Positions 46,081 through 58,060 of a DNA stretch of 64,000 nucleotides are shown here, piece after piece; within the stretch, counting starts at the first letter, position 1; the number at the start of each line of letters is the position of its first letter. The stretch is from positions 6,944,001-7,008,000 of the forward strand of contig CAVNZM010000008.1 in assembly GCA_963693365.1 (NCBI GenBank), written 5' to 3'. Source of the DNA: Amoebidium appalachense (Eukaryota; Ichthyosporea). The position numbers and the translations under genes were made by a program. A model generated the notes under the pieces. The model ran no database searches, was not told where the DNA came from, and worked only from the letters and a program-made list of their open reading frames with translations.

Positions 46081-46329
46081 ACGACCAAAACTCGCCTGAC
46101 CCCCGGTGCCCGGGTTGTGCAGATGAGGCGGCGGGGGAAGTGGAGGACACTGCGAGTGGAGAGGGACCGCCAGCAGGGGGCCCCCCAATAGGAGGTGTGG
46201 CGGAGGGAGGGTGAGGGGCAGGAGAGGAGGGAGAGGGGAGAAGCACCGTGGGGAAGCAGAGAGAAAGGGGGGACAGCGGGGGAGGGAGGAGAGGGGGGGA
46301 GAAGGGGTGAGAGGAGGGAGAGAGGACAG
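45009..46329. other. Very GC-rich region with overlapping long frames on both strands
   Basis: Frames of up to 556 codons on the minus strand and 335 codons on the plus strand overlap. Both are compositionally biased (Arg/Pro/Ala or Gly/Leu/Val) with no recognised domain. A C tract of ~42 bp lies at 46040-46080. It may be the body of the element whose RT is at 43.6-45.0 kb, or gag-like sequence. No coding call is justified. Confidence 0.4.
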
Positions 46330-46978
46330 ACACCTGGGCCGTACATCCGTCTTGGAGGTTGGAGGGGAGGGGGGGGAAAGTACGGTGGGGGGAGCTGAAG
46401 GTCACGTCCTTCCGTTTAACGTGACGGGACGGGTCGAAGAAAGTCAGGGTCTTGGAGGTAAATTCCCCTGAACGGAGGAGACCACAAAAACCGACAATGA
46501 GGACCGTCCATAGTCGGAGATTGGCCGAGGAGGCCTTGGTGGGGCACTGGCCATGGAGTAGGCCGAGGTGGGAGGGCAGGAGGGGCTCCCTGGTAGATGA
46601 TCCGGGCCGGATGTTGTGAGAAAGCTGTCATCTGCCCACCCCTCGTAGGAACCAGGCCAGAGACTTGTCGTGGGGGTAGGGAGCAGGGAGGCCCATGTCG
46701 AGGTGGAGTCTGGTGATGGCCGAATTGTAGCTGGCTAAGGAAGAGGCCTGGACCCCTCGTTGGGCACACCAGGCGAGAAAGAGCTGCACGGTGTGTGGGG
46801 AGGCCGGGAGGTAGGGCCCGGAGGAGGATTGCAGCCGAGATGCCACACAAAAATCGATGAACACTTTTTGCACCCGGGAGTAAAAGGCCCGAGAGTGGAG
46901 GTTGAGACTCAGGGCCTGGCATTCCTGCAGGGTAGTGGTGGCTCGAAGCAGCTCGGCCGGAGCAAAGTGGGGGGCCAA
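46330..46978 (-). pseudogene. Tyrosine recombinase fragment, YR retroelement copy 2
   Basis: Residues corresponding to 1-116 of the copy 1 recombinase are open (46978-46628). The next part is frameshifted but alignable to about 46330, where similarity to copy 1 fades near GACACCT...GGGCCGTACATCCG. The HxxR and Tyr region is absent. The 3' repeats B1-A2-B2 are also missing. Confidence 0.85.
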
Positions 46979-47025
46979 TCTGCCAGCGTTGCTCCAGAAG
47001 GGGAGATCTGGGGGGGGTGGGGGGG

Positions 47026-48690
47026 TTAGCCCAGGGGAAGGGATAGGAACTCGTGGACCCAGGAGGGGAAGGGGCAGGGCTCCAGTTGCAGGGAAGGTCG
47101 GAGTCGTCGGGCTCTGGGAAGTTGGTTACGTGAAACGGCATCGGCTAGATGGTTGAGGGGTCCCGGTAGGTAGGAGGCCTGCAACGTAAATTGGTATTGC
47201 ATTTCCATGCGGGTGATGAACCGAATAAGTTTGGCCATCACGGGGTGGGGGGAAGACCGGGAGTGCAGGTCAGACACAGCACCCGTGTTGTCGCATAAAA
47301 TACGGACATGGTGGGTGGACCAGGAAGGGGCCCAGAGGGCCACGGCGGCTGAGATGGCCAAGAGTTCGATGACGGAAGAACCGAGTTTATCCTCATGAGC
47401 ATAGAGGGCTTGGGTGGAGGGAGACCAGGGCATGAAAAACCATTGGTCCAGCCAGTGGCCCCCTAGACCAACTGATCCGGCAGCATCGGTAGCCAGGGTG
47501 GTGTATGTGGGGGGTGTGATAAGGTGCCCCACCCCATTCCATGATGTGAGGAACTGGTGCCATTCGTCTATGTCTGCCCAGGCGGCAGCAGTCAGCCGAA
47601 TGTGGTGGTGGCCGGCAAGGTGGGGGTGGGTCCAGAGAAGGGCCCATAGGCGCTGGGAGAAGGCCCTCCCGGGGGGAACCAGCTGGGCACACCAGGTGAG
47701 CTTGCCGAGGAGGGATTGCAGGACCCGAATGGTGATGGTGGGTTTTGGGTGGGAGGTGAGGTCGAGTAGGTCCGAGAGTTTGGAAGCAGGGATCCGTGCC
47801 TCCATGGTGACGGAGTCGAATTCGATACCGATGAAGACGATACATGTAGCCGGGCCCTGCATTCTGTTTTCGGAGATGGCAATGTGCAGCTCGGCAGAGT
47901 TGCAGGAAGGTGGATAGGTGACGTTGGCACTGCTCTTGGGTGGGGGCGACTATAATACAGTCGTCCATGTAGTGCCGGATGAGGGTAACACCGTGCTGGT
48001 GTTGCAGCCACTGGAGGGTGGCCGCGATCCGTTCCCAGATAACTGGGCTAGATTTCAGGCCGAAGGGCAGTCTGGTGTCAACGTAAAAATGCCCGTGCCT
48101 TAATGCCATTAAGTGATGGTCTTCTGGTCGGATGGGCATGTGCTGGAAGGCAGCCTGCACGTCTGCCACGACCATGTAGCAGCCAGGGCCTGCGTCGAGA
48201 CTATGAGCTGGGTGACGTCCCGGGCTCGAATGTACTGAAGTTCGTCGAGGTAGGTGATGCTGTCATTGACACTGCTGCCCCGGGGCCATGAGAGGTGGTG
48301 GATTCGACGGTACTTGGGGGGGTTCCCTTTTTTAGTAACGGCGCCGATGGGGGAGGAACGGTGGACCGGAAATTCGGCAAAGAATTGGTCCGGGGAGAGG
48401 GGGCCGCGCAGGTGGCCGAGGGCGACTTCTTTGGCAATATCCGCCGTGATAGCGGCAGCTGCATCCGGGGGTGGTGGGTAGGTTGGGGCCCACCCGAGAG
48501 GTGGAGGGGCCGCGATATCTGATGTCGACACCAAAATCGACATCGTGGAGGAGCTGCGCGGCGAATGATTGGTCTGGGTAGGAGGCCAGCAGCTCCCGGA
48601 GGCGGGAGGTGTCAATGTGGTGCTGGGGCAGGGGGCGGGCCTCTGGGTCTGAGCCTCGGGGGAAGGTGTGGTTAGCAAGGGTGGGGCACC
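47026..48690 (-). pseudogene. Reverse transcriptase/RNase H, YR retroelement copy 2, frameshifted
   Basis: RT signatures run in order over three frames. The first (to about 48110) has IAKEVALGHL, KKGNPPKYRRIHHLSWPRGS and VNDSITYLDEL. The second (48175 on) has DVQAAFQHMP, LPFGLKSSP and RHYMDDCIIVAP. RNase H from 47862 has ATDAAGSVGLGG, SSVIELLAI and CDNTGAV, ending at 47026. Compared with copy 1, a 2-bp loss near 47893 breaks the frame before the RNase H part. A second shift lies near 48180. The order matches DIRS-order elements. Confidence 0.9.
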
Positions 48691-48709
48691 CTCGGGGAGA
48701 TCCCGGCAG

Positions 48710-48753
<44 letters not shown>

Positions 48754-49140
48754 CAGGGCCCCGGGGGGTTAGAGTAGGGCAGCTGGGCCCGAGGGAGGGT
48801 TGCAGGGAGGGCAGCGGGGCCCTGTGCAGGGGATGCCCGAGCACGCGGGGGTGCGGGCGGACACAGAGTTAGAAGAAGGGGGTAAGGGAGTGCTAAGTGA
48901 GTGTAAGGGGGGGGAGGCTCGTGGGATGGGGGGGGGGAGTAAAATTATGTGCAGTGGCCAGAATAAACGTCTTTTTGTAGGGACATGTATTCTTGGCGCG
49001 CGCGGGCGCCGTAGTTGGCCTGCAAATTTTTTTACTCAGCCCTAGTGGCCTGTTCTCCCGAGCTCCGTTTCCTTGTACTCGTGTATCCTAGCTCCTAGCC
49101 CCTATGTTCTATCTGTGTGTGTGGCCGGGGTGTGCGCGTA

Positions 49141-50305
49141 GACTAGGCATTGTGCTTACAGTCTTTGCGGGGGTGTGTGCGAGAGCAGAGCGGGTACACG
49201 TGGGAGAAGGGGCAGGGCTGCTTAGCGCAGGACCGACCGTTAATGTGGAAATTCCTGCAGTGCGTTGCGGGTAGATCCACGGGTCGGGCCGGTTTTGCCG
49301 GGCCGGGTTGCGGGCCAGGGCGGTTAGGGGTTTGACCCCCGCCGGGCTTGTGGGGCGGCTTGAAGCCATCAAGACGACGGCCGGGCTTGGGGTACATGGG
49401 ACAGGCCGCGCTGGGGTGGTCGGGGAAGCCACAGCGCTGGCATGCGTCCGGGATGAGCAGAGTGGGTGGCAGGAGGAGATCCTGGTGGAGTTGGGCGAGC
49501 AGGTTGGGACACTCGATCGGAGCCCGACCCTGCTAGTGGGCAACTGTACGGGCGTACACGTCGTAGTTGTGGATCTGGGCCCACGGGTATCGGGTGCTGA
49601 GGCGAGTGATGTGCTGAGTCCAAAGTACGTCCTTGTCCGTGGGGAGGAAGAGGTGGTGCTTGGCGGCCATGTAATGGGCCCAAGCTTGGATCCAAATGAC
49701 GAGGGAACGCAGGGGAACGGGTTTGTTATTGCGAAAAGTCTCGATGCTGCCGTCGTCGGCCATGCGCAGCTGCTGACCTTTCTTGGATGGGGCCAGGAGG
49801 GCTGCGGGGGTGAACTTATACAGGTCGACGAAGCGATTGGCGCGCAAATCAGCCAGCACATCCGCGGGGGGAAGAGGCAGTGTGCCTGGCTGAATGTCGC
49901 CAGTGTTCTCACCTGTAATGGGGGGCACGGGCAAGGCAGGTAGGTCCAGGTTGGCCGAGATGCAGCCCCGGGGAAACCTCCCCAGGTGCGGAGGGCGCGG
50001 CTGGGGGCGCGGGAGGGTCACGGTTGGTGAGAGCGGCCAGGACGCCGGCCATCTGGGTGCTGAGGGCGGTGAGGGCGGCAAGGACGGCGTCCTGAGAAGT
50101 CATCGTCGGGGACGGCGGGGCCTGAGGAGGGACTTCAGGGGTAGAGGGGAGAGTAGCCGGAGGGTCCGTGGGTGGTATGGGCCTCCGGAGGCGCGTCAGT
50201 GCCCGCGGGAGCGTTGGGCAGCCTGTTGCGGAGGTCGCTGCGGGTCAGGCGCTTAGGTGCCGCGGCAGGGGCGGTGGCTGAGGCCTGGCGCTTTTTCGGC
50301 GGCAT
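49141..50305 (-). pseudogene. Gag-like ORF1 of YR retroelement copy 2
   Basis: The start codon at 50305 opens MPPKKRQASATAPAAAPKRL. A frameshift follows near 50080-50135. The main frame then runs with LRANRFVDLYKF and YPWAQIHNYDVYAR to a TAG at about 49535. It reopens without a shift into CQRCGFPDHPSAAC (C-x2-C-x4-H-x4-C zinc knuckle) and CRNFHINGRSCAKQPCPFSH (C-x9-C-x4-C-x3-H finger). Such a protein would bind element RNA. It is decayed by one frameshift and one stop, both seen directly. Confidence 0.75.
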
Positions 50306-50329
50306 GCTGACCGGCGTAGGGAAAGATAG

Positions 50330-50681
50330 GGAGAATGAAAAGAAAATATAGCTGTAAGAGCTGTAGTTGCTCAACACAGAAGATGTGTTCGTAGCTTGCT
50401 GATCTGCTAAAAACGTCGTGCTTATATACCTAAGCCTACCGATCCAAACCAATCAAAATCGATCTAGTGATATGTGAAATCTGATCCGAGCCAATCAAAA
50501 TCGGTCTAGTGATATGTGGAATCTGACGTTTTGATTGGCTAATAGGTTCCCGTGTGCGGCCAACCAACCGCGAACTGCTAAAACACGAAACGAAGCCTAC
50601 ATGGTTATGTTGATACCAAACACCCATCCTACGTGTTTACCCAGAAAAATATTTATGTCAATAAATTCCACAAATAAAACC
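50330..50681 (-). repeat. 5' terminal A1 repeat of YR retroelement copy 2
   Basis: It matches 20375-20731 of copy 1 in the same orientation and lies just upstream (minus strand) of the gag start. Similarity stops exactly at ATAAAACC/GCACTTC, defining the element end where it abuts the LINE reverse transcriptase. Confidence 0.8.
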
Positions 50682-51994
50682 GCACTTCTCTATGCTGATG
50701 ATCTGTCCCTCCTTGCCCGTACCCCTAGACGCCTGCAAAGATTGTTCGATGTAGTGTCAGAGTGGTGCAAGGCAAACCTTATGATCCTTAACATAGACAA
50801 ATGTGGTGTTCTTGTACCTGATATAGCTAACAATTTACACACATTTACATTATCATCTAAACCTGTACCTATATTTCCAGGATACAAATATCTTGGTGTT
50901 CCTGTTAATTCTGTTGGTGTTATGTTTTCCCATATGGTCGAAAAGAGGGTAGAGTTGGTTCGTAAGCGGTTAGCTTTCTTCTCGGCTAATATTTTTAAAG
51001 ACACACCCCTCCATCCTTCTATTAGACTTACATTTATTCGCACTTTTGTCTTCCCGGCATGTGAATATGGTTTACCCCTTCTCGCTGCTTGGATCAAGAA
51101 AGAGAGAACTAGAGCGCTTAAACCCGGTCCTTGGCATATTTCCTTGAAGCAGAAGTTGCCTCCTTTCTATCTAACAACTGTTGTAAACCTGGGCCTGTAA
51201 CGCTCTCGCTATATGGTCTGGTCCCAATAGCTGCTAGAGTATCCCATCTCGCGCTGAAATTCAATAAGCACATAAGCCGCTTAAAGAAGTATTTGCCCTC
51301 CCACCCTCAGGCTCTCTTCTCTATCCGACCTGTTCCCTCCTCACCTCTCCCCTCTTTCCTTCCCTCTCTCTCCCCTTCTCCCCTGGGCACAAATACAAAT
51401 AAACCCCGCAAAAGTGTGCGTGTGACTTTGGACTGCCACTTACTTATTAAACATGTACACAATCACAAGATAATCACGCAATATAACAAATGGAAAAAGA
51501 TACCACACGACACTAGACCCGATGAAAGCAGACACCTTGAAAAACTAAGCCTTATGTCTCGTTTTATATATAATGACCGCCTCAACCATATTGCCAAATA
51601 TGGCACTCGCAAATGTATAACACCTAAATACATATTACCTTCCTGTAAAACTGGTCTTTCTCTAGCTGATGGTTTTATTGATCAATTACCACGGCGTGCT
51701 TTTACTGTACACGTGCTATACAGTGGAGATCTAATAAGTATAAGGTGGCATCGTTTGCATGCCCAAACAACACACACACACACACACCAGTTTAAACGGT
51801 CATGTATCGCCAAATGTAGTTTGATAGACCACATAATACCGCAACACACACACGTCACATTCACAACAGACACCCAGAAAGATAGCCTACCTGTAAATTA
51901 CAACATCCTTGATTTTATACTAAACATACGTAACTACGACCTGTTTATTAGATGTATTGATTGGCTTGAGAAACACATCACTACAAAATTCTAG
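50682..51994 (+). pseudogene. 3' part of a non-LTR (LINE) retrotransposon ORF2
   Basis: The plus-strand frame begins inside the RT palm at the Y-A-D-D box (TALLYADDLSLLARTPRR). It continues with MILNIDKCGVLV and YKYLGVPVNS and typical thumb sequence (FFSANIFKDTPLHPSIR) to about 51130. A frameshift leads into the second frame, ending at 51994. The N-terminal endonuclease and RT fingers are missing, cut off exactly where the YR element's A1 repeat ends. After the stop come (CA)~55 at 52005-52115, a C tract and an A tract (52172-52193), possibly the 3' tail. Confidence 0.8.
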
Positions 51995-52000
51995 CGCACG

Positions 52001-52117
<117 letters not shown>

Positions 52118-52150
52118 CCAGCTGATACCGATTGTCCCAGGGGAGCCCCC

Positions 52151-52181
<31 letters not shown>

Positions 52182-52194
52182 AAAAAAAAAAAAA

Positions 52195-52388
52195 CGGGGA
52201 ACCCCAACTAATTGATTTTTCTTAGTCTTTATGGTGTCTCGTAGAGAAAGTAAACCCTGAGATATAGTCATCACCCGACATCTATGTACGTACGTGATCA
52301 TGATATACCTCTGAGGGGATATTCCGAGCAAAACCCCCCCATACCTGAGACTGGTCTCTCTTTGCCTCGAGCAAACAGCGTAAACCCC
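52195..52388. repeat. Dispersed repeat R, copy 2 (inverted)
   Basis: This is the reverse complement of 13360-13557. It starts CGGGGAACCCCAACTAATTG directly after an A tract and ends GAGCAAACAGCGTAAACCCC. In both copies the same base sits next to the homopolymer. Confidence 0.85.
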
Positions 52389-53896
52389 ATATGCATATAT
52401 ATGCGCGATATCCAATTTTTAGATCACAAGGACTCAAATGTCCTGATTAGTACATGCGAATTATCAATATGTTTTTTTTTGCTTTGTTTGATTGCTTGGG
52501 TGCCACAGGTGCAGTGAATGGTGTCCGACTCGACAGGGTAACTGCACAGCACAGTTCTTTGTTCTCATTTTTAGGACCAACACTCACTGAGGGTGCATGT
52601 GTGCTGTTCAAGGCACAGGGGACCCGGTGGTCTTGGCAGCGTCACACCAGGCTGGTTTGTGTTGCTGTCCGTCCAACACCGAGCTTTGAAGCCCAGTTGT
52701 CTTAGCTTAGCTTTCCATCAGATCTTGGCTCAGGAAAAACAACTGCGGCCCGGTTATTTAGCACACCATTTGAAGATTCTTGGACCGTTTTTCTCCCAAT
52801 CAGATCAATGGCACAGATCATTTCACGGCCCTTTCTCTCCCAACCAGATCATTTCACGGCCCTTTCTCTCCCAATTAGATCAATCCACTGCCCTTTCTCT
52901 CGAACAATTTAACCAGATGATCACTCCCTAGGTTTTGATAAAAATTACATCAATGCACTGGCATCAATCCGAAAATAAATGTGATAAACAGGGGTGAAGC
53001 CTTTGGGATAGTTGGCAGATCTCGGTTTGACGGGGTTATCAAGGCAGATATTGGGCTGCATTCTCTTTCTGCAACACCGCCCCGCAGGTCACAGGGCAAG
53101 AAAAAGGCCCCAGGCATCTGGGTTTGTATTCATGCCTTTATTGAACACAGCCATCATTCGCATGTTTTTTTACCTGCAACATATACAACATCAGTGAGCT
53201 ATTGAACACATTCGATTCGATTCTGTTGATAGCCAAAAAGACCCATAGGTGCAGACAGCGTAGTTTCTATTCTTATGCAGGCATTTTGACTCAGTGTCTG
53301 CTTTGGGTGTCACAGTGCCTGGCCAACTGCTCATGCACGGCTAGCGCGCATGTGTGTGTGCGTCAGTGTGCGTGTTTTTGTGTGGTGTGTGCATACACAG
53401 GCTCATGTGTGTGTGCAGGTGTGGTGTGTGCGTACACACGGCGCTCATGCGTGTGTGCGCATGTGTGTGTACGTGGCACTGTGGCTGTCGGCATAGCTGG
53501 TTCTGTGTGATCAACCGCATGTAGACGGCTCTGTGTGTCAGTGTGCATGTGTGTGGCACGGTGCACTCATCAACCCAAAGATAGGAAGGTGTCAGCATGT
53601 CCATGTGACCGTATTGCGCATGGTTGCTGTGTTTTGTGGGTGTGGGTATGCCATGATGGTGTCCAGACACTGTGTGTGTATATGCAAATAAAGGTAGGGC
53701 TACTGATGTGCTACTAGTACACTGCACCCATGACACCTTGCCTTCCTGCCCATGGCCACCTGCCTGTGTGCACCCAGGGCATGCCACCCTGCCACAACCA
53801 CCATCACATGCAGCAGGGTCACCCCCACCATGGCCCGGCCCACATGTGTGGCCTGCATGTGCCACAGTGGCTGGCCTTGGCCCCTCCATGCAGCCC
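52389..53896. other. Intergenic stretch with a ~34-bp minisatellite
   Basis: No gene was recognised. At about 52790-52915 a unit with AGATCATTTCACGGCCCTTT followed by CTCTCCCAA is repeated about three to four times with variation. GT-rich microsatellite sequence lies at 53345-53475. The region lies downstream of the FERRY3 stop. Confidence 0.5.
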
Positions 53897-55702
53897 TCAG
53901 CTGCTGCTGGTCGGCTGCAGCGCCAGCGGCTGTGCCACCTTGAACACACCTGCCCCATATGTTAGCACCACCCTTCCTTCCTGCCCCCCCAGGGCACGCA
54001 CTGGTGACCAGGGCGGCCATGGCGTCAAACAGGTGGGCCGTGGCTGCCGGGGCCTGGAACTGCAGGGTGCGTGTATCCTGCATGCCGCCCCAGGCAGAGC
54101 ACTCAATCAGGAACGCTGCCCCCCACCCTGTCAGTGTGTGCGTGCAGGGCAGCTCCCCATGGCCCACCGGGACTGGCTCCTGCCACCTATGGCAGCCATT
54201 CCCCTTCCATGTATGGTATGCAAAACCCTGAGCTTTGCCCCCCTCCCCCCCATTTACGGCCAGCTCTCCCTTTCCTTATATGGCAGGCACGCACCCTTGA
54301 TGCACTTGAGCACCAGCTCGGCCCTTGCCAGGCACCAGGCATCGCTGGCTGCTGGGGGCAGGGTGTAGGCCAGCAGCAGGGGCAGCAGCAGGGTGGTCAC
54401 CCCCGTGCTGTGACGCCGTGGTCAGGATGTTGCGCAGGCCCCCCACAGCCGGTGACCGCTGGGGGGGAGGGGGGGAAGGGGGAGGAGATTAGTGGGTACA
54501 AATGGAACGAGGGGCAGGTGCCTTTTGTTCTCCCTGTGATTCTGGGTGTATGATAAACTGTGTGTGCGTTTGAATCTGTGCAGTATCCGATACCCATCAG
54601 CATGTGTGTTTTTGAAGTGCGAAAACTATGTAGTATGAAGACAGTATCTACTGTGTGCATGCACTACCTATGGCACTACTGTGTGCATGCACTACCTGTG
54701 GCATCTACTGTATGCATGCACTACCTATGGCATTACTGTGTGCATGCACTACCTGCGGCATCTACTGTGTGCATGCACTACATATGGCACTACTGTGTGC
54801 ATGCACTGTCTGTGGCATCTACTGTGTGCATGCACTGCCTGTGACATCTACTGTGTGCATGCACTACCTGTGGCATCTACTGTGTGCATTGACTTACCAC
54901 GAATCACGGCTAGTTTCAACTGCCACTTATGAGAGCAGCCCATCATGATAGATTCGAGTCTTAAATCTAAACTCACAAACTCGCACCCCTAGCCTTAAAC
55001 AAAATCATGTGTTTCATGGACTACCAAATGCTCACCAGTCATGTTTCGCTTTTGCACCATGTGAACAAACCACTCCGATTATTGGCTAGTGGTCTTAGGT
55101 ATCTGCTGCATGCAGGCCCATGGTTTGTGCATTCCCTGCAGCCTATAGCACACAGACATATGGGGCGGTGTGGCTGTGCACTGCGGGGTACCTGGGCCAG
55201 GGTTGTGGGGGCAGCACTGGGGTCTGTGACGAGGTGGAAGACCACGTGGGTGCCGGGCAGGTTGCTGTGGCGGGTGATGTAGAAGTCCCCGGCCTGCATG
55301 GCCCCGACCTTGGCCCGGATGGCCTCCAGCTGCCTGCCGATGGGCTCAAAGTGCAGCTCGCTGGTGGCCTCGCACAGAGAAAGGAACCCACGACCAACAG
55401 GGTCAGTGTAGGGCGCAGTGCGGTCCACTAGCAGCACGTGCCCTGCATCAACGACGCCGTGGACGGCATGAGGCAACACTCAGCACATATGCCTCCCCCC
55501 CCCTCCCCCCCAAACACAAACACACACAAACACACACACAATGAAAGAGATTCACACACATGGGTCCATACAAACACCGTGGACCACATGCACATACACA
55601 CACATGAAAACACACAAGCACATTGAATGACAGACACACACAAACACCGTGGACCACACACACACATACACACACACAGACACAGACACAGACACAGACA
55701 CA

Positions 55703-55779
<77 letters not shown>

Positions 55780-58029
55780 ACACACAAACACACACACACA
55801 CGAAGCAATTCAGACACAAACACACACCTGCACCTTACAGGTGGACACCCATTCACCCCAGCACGCACCTGTAATGGCTTGCGAGTACAGGGCCATGCGC
55901 ATAAGGGCCGTGGCGTGGCTGCGGGTGGCAGCAGTGCCGCTGAGGGCCGTGAGAGGGTCCCCCACCCCCAGCTGCAGGTTGTGGCTGGTCTTGAGCTGCC
56001 CCAAATGTCAGCCTCCCCCCCACCCCCTCCCCACCCCTGTCAGCCCACATCCCCTCCACCCCCCCCCCCCCCTCCACCCCCCCCTCCCCGCCCCCCCCCC
56101 CCCCCCCCAGTCAGCCCCCTCCCCCTCCCCCCCTCCCCCTCCCAATCAGCCCCCCCTCTTCCCCCCTCTCCCCCCCAGGCCCAATCCGTGCATGCAGCCA
56201 CCTGTGCGCCCAGGTGAATGGTGAAGCTCTCCTCTCGGCCCCCACCGCCCACATCACTCTCTGTCGATGCCTCCCTGCCTGCCCCATCCTCAGTACTGAT
56301 ACCCCCTCATACCCCCCAATGCAGCAGGGCACGCACTTGGAATCAGGGTGGCTGGTGGTGGCAGTGGGCCTGTGCCGTCTGGGCCGCTGCTTGACTGGGC
56401 CAGCACCCATGAGGCATACTCCTGGCGCTAAATATAGGTCAGCACATGCACGTGCACGGCCAGGCCAGGCCTCCATCCACCAACCCAGCCTGCAGCAAAC
56501 AAACCCCACGGCACCAGACCACAAGAGCGAAACATGTGGGCCCCATCTTGGGACACCTCCATGTGTGTGTGCATGTCTCTGCCTGCATGTGCCAGGTGTG
56601 CACGTGCCCGCTTTGCAACTGCCTTGCCCCCCTTCCCCCTGTGTGTGGACATGCCTTCTATGCCTCCTCCTCCACTCGGCACGTGTAACATGACCCCCCC
56701 CCCCCACCTGTGCCTGCATGGCTGCCGACCGCCTGCTCTCCCACTCAGCCCTCAGGGTGTGTCTCTCCTCGTCGTGCCGTGCCCTCAGTGCCTGCAGGTC
56801 AGCCTCACTGGCCCTGTGCCTCTGCAGCCACCCAATCATCTCTCTTAGCTCGCCCTCGTGCTGGCTCTTGAGCTGCCCCAGGGCCTTGCGCTGCCCTCGT
56901 CCAATCTCACGCATGGCCCGATCTGGGGTAGGGGCATGTCATGGTGCGCACACAAAGACAAGTGCCTGAACAAACACAGACATCAAACAATGCACATGTC
57001 AGGCCATGCTGTTGGGTTCCCCATTCCCTTTCCCTACATGTCAAACCATCGCAAGCCTCCCCTCACCCAAAACACCGACCTGCAGCCAAAACGCACACAG
57101 CACTCACCCATATGACTACACATAAACATAAACACGCACACAGCCCTTGCCCACATAAACATGAAGGCGCATACCCTCAACGCCACCTACACCAATTACA
57201 CACATCACACTTAAGCACCCATTCACCCTTTCCACACTTTGCTGATAACAGAGCGTCCACCCACCCATACTTCCACTGTCAGCCCCCCCCCACCAAAAAA
57301 ACGATTCACTAACACGGCAGATCACCCGCCACCTCCACATTCCCCTCCCCCCCCCCCCCCCCCCCCCACCCCCTCCCCCCCATCCAGCCCCCACCATATG
57401 TGGCCTCCAGCTGTGCCAGGGCGGCTGCATGGGCCGAGTGGATCAGCTGGTGGTAGCCACTGGCCAGGCTGCTGTCTGCTGGCCCACTGGGCGCATACGT
57501 GCTGTGGCCTAGCCGGTAGGCCCCTGGGGGGGTGTTAGTGAGGGCTGACCGGCGCCATGATAGGAGGTGCACAGCCAAGCACGCACCTGCCCAGGCCCTT
57601 GCCAGCTGCAGCAGGTCGGCCCCTTCAGCAGCAACAGCGGCTGCACAGTCCCTGCGGCCCTGCATGCTGGCTGCTAGGTGGCTGCACAGCAGAGAGGCCT
57701 GAGGGGCACGTCAGCATCAGGGGGGGGGAGGGGGAAAGCGCACCACCCGGGAAAGAATGGAGAATGTTTCTGTATGGTAAACCACATAGCTGGCCTTCTC
57801 ACACTGCCCGCTATATGGCTGCACACAGAGATTTGCTACTGTATCTTTGTGTGCCTTTTTTTGTGTGTGTGTGTCTCTGTGTGTGTGTGCCCGTGTGAAC
57901 ATGTGCCTTTGCGCATGGTGCAGATAAATATGTCTGGCCAAGCGGCGTGTTCGACGTGGGTATCTTCGTGTCTACGTGTCTGTGTGTCTGTGTGTGTATG
58001 TTGTCTCGTGTCTGTGTGTGTATGTGTAT

Positions 58030-58060
<31 letters not shown>

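Noticed and set aside
44518-46188. 556-codon minus-strand frame
   Set aside because: Its length is explained by very high GC content. The plus strand is also open over 335 codons, composition is biased, and the embedded RT signatures lie in other frames.
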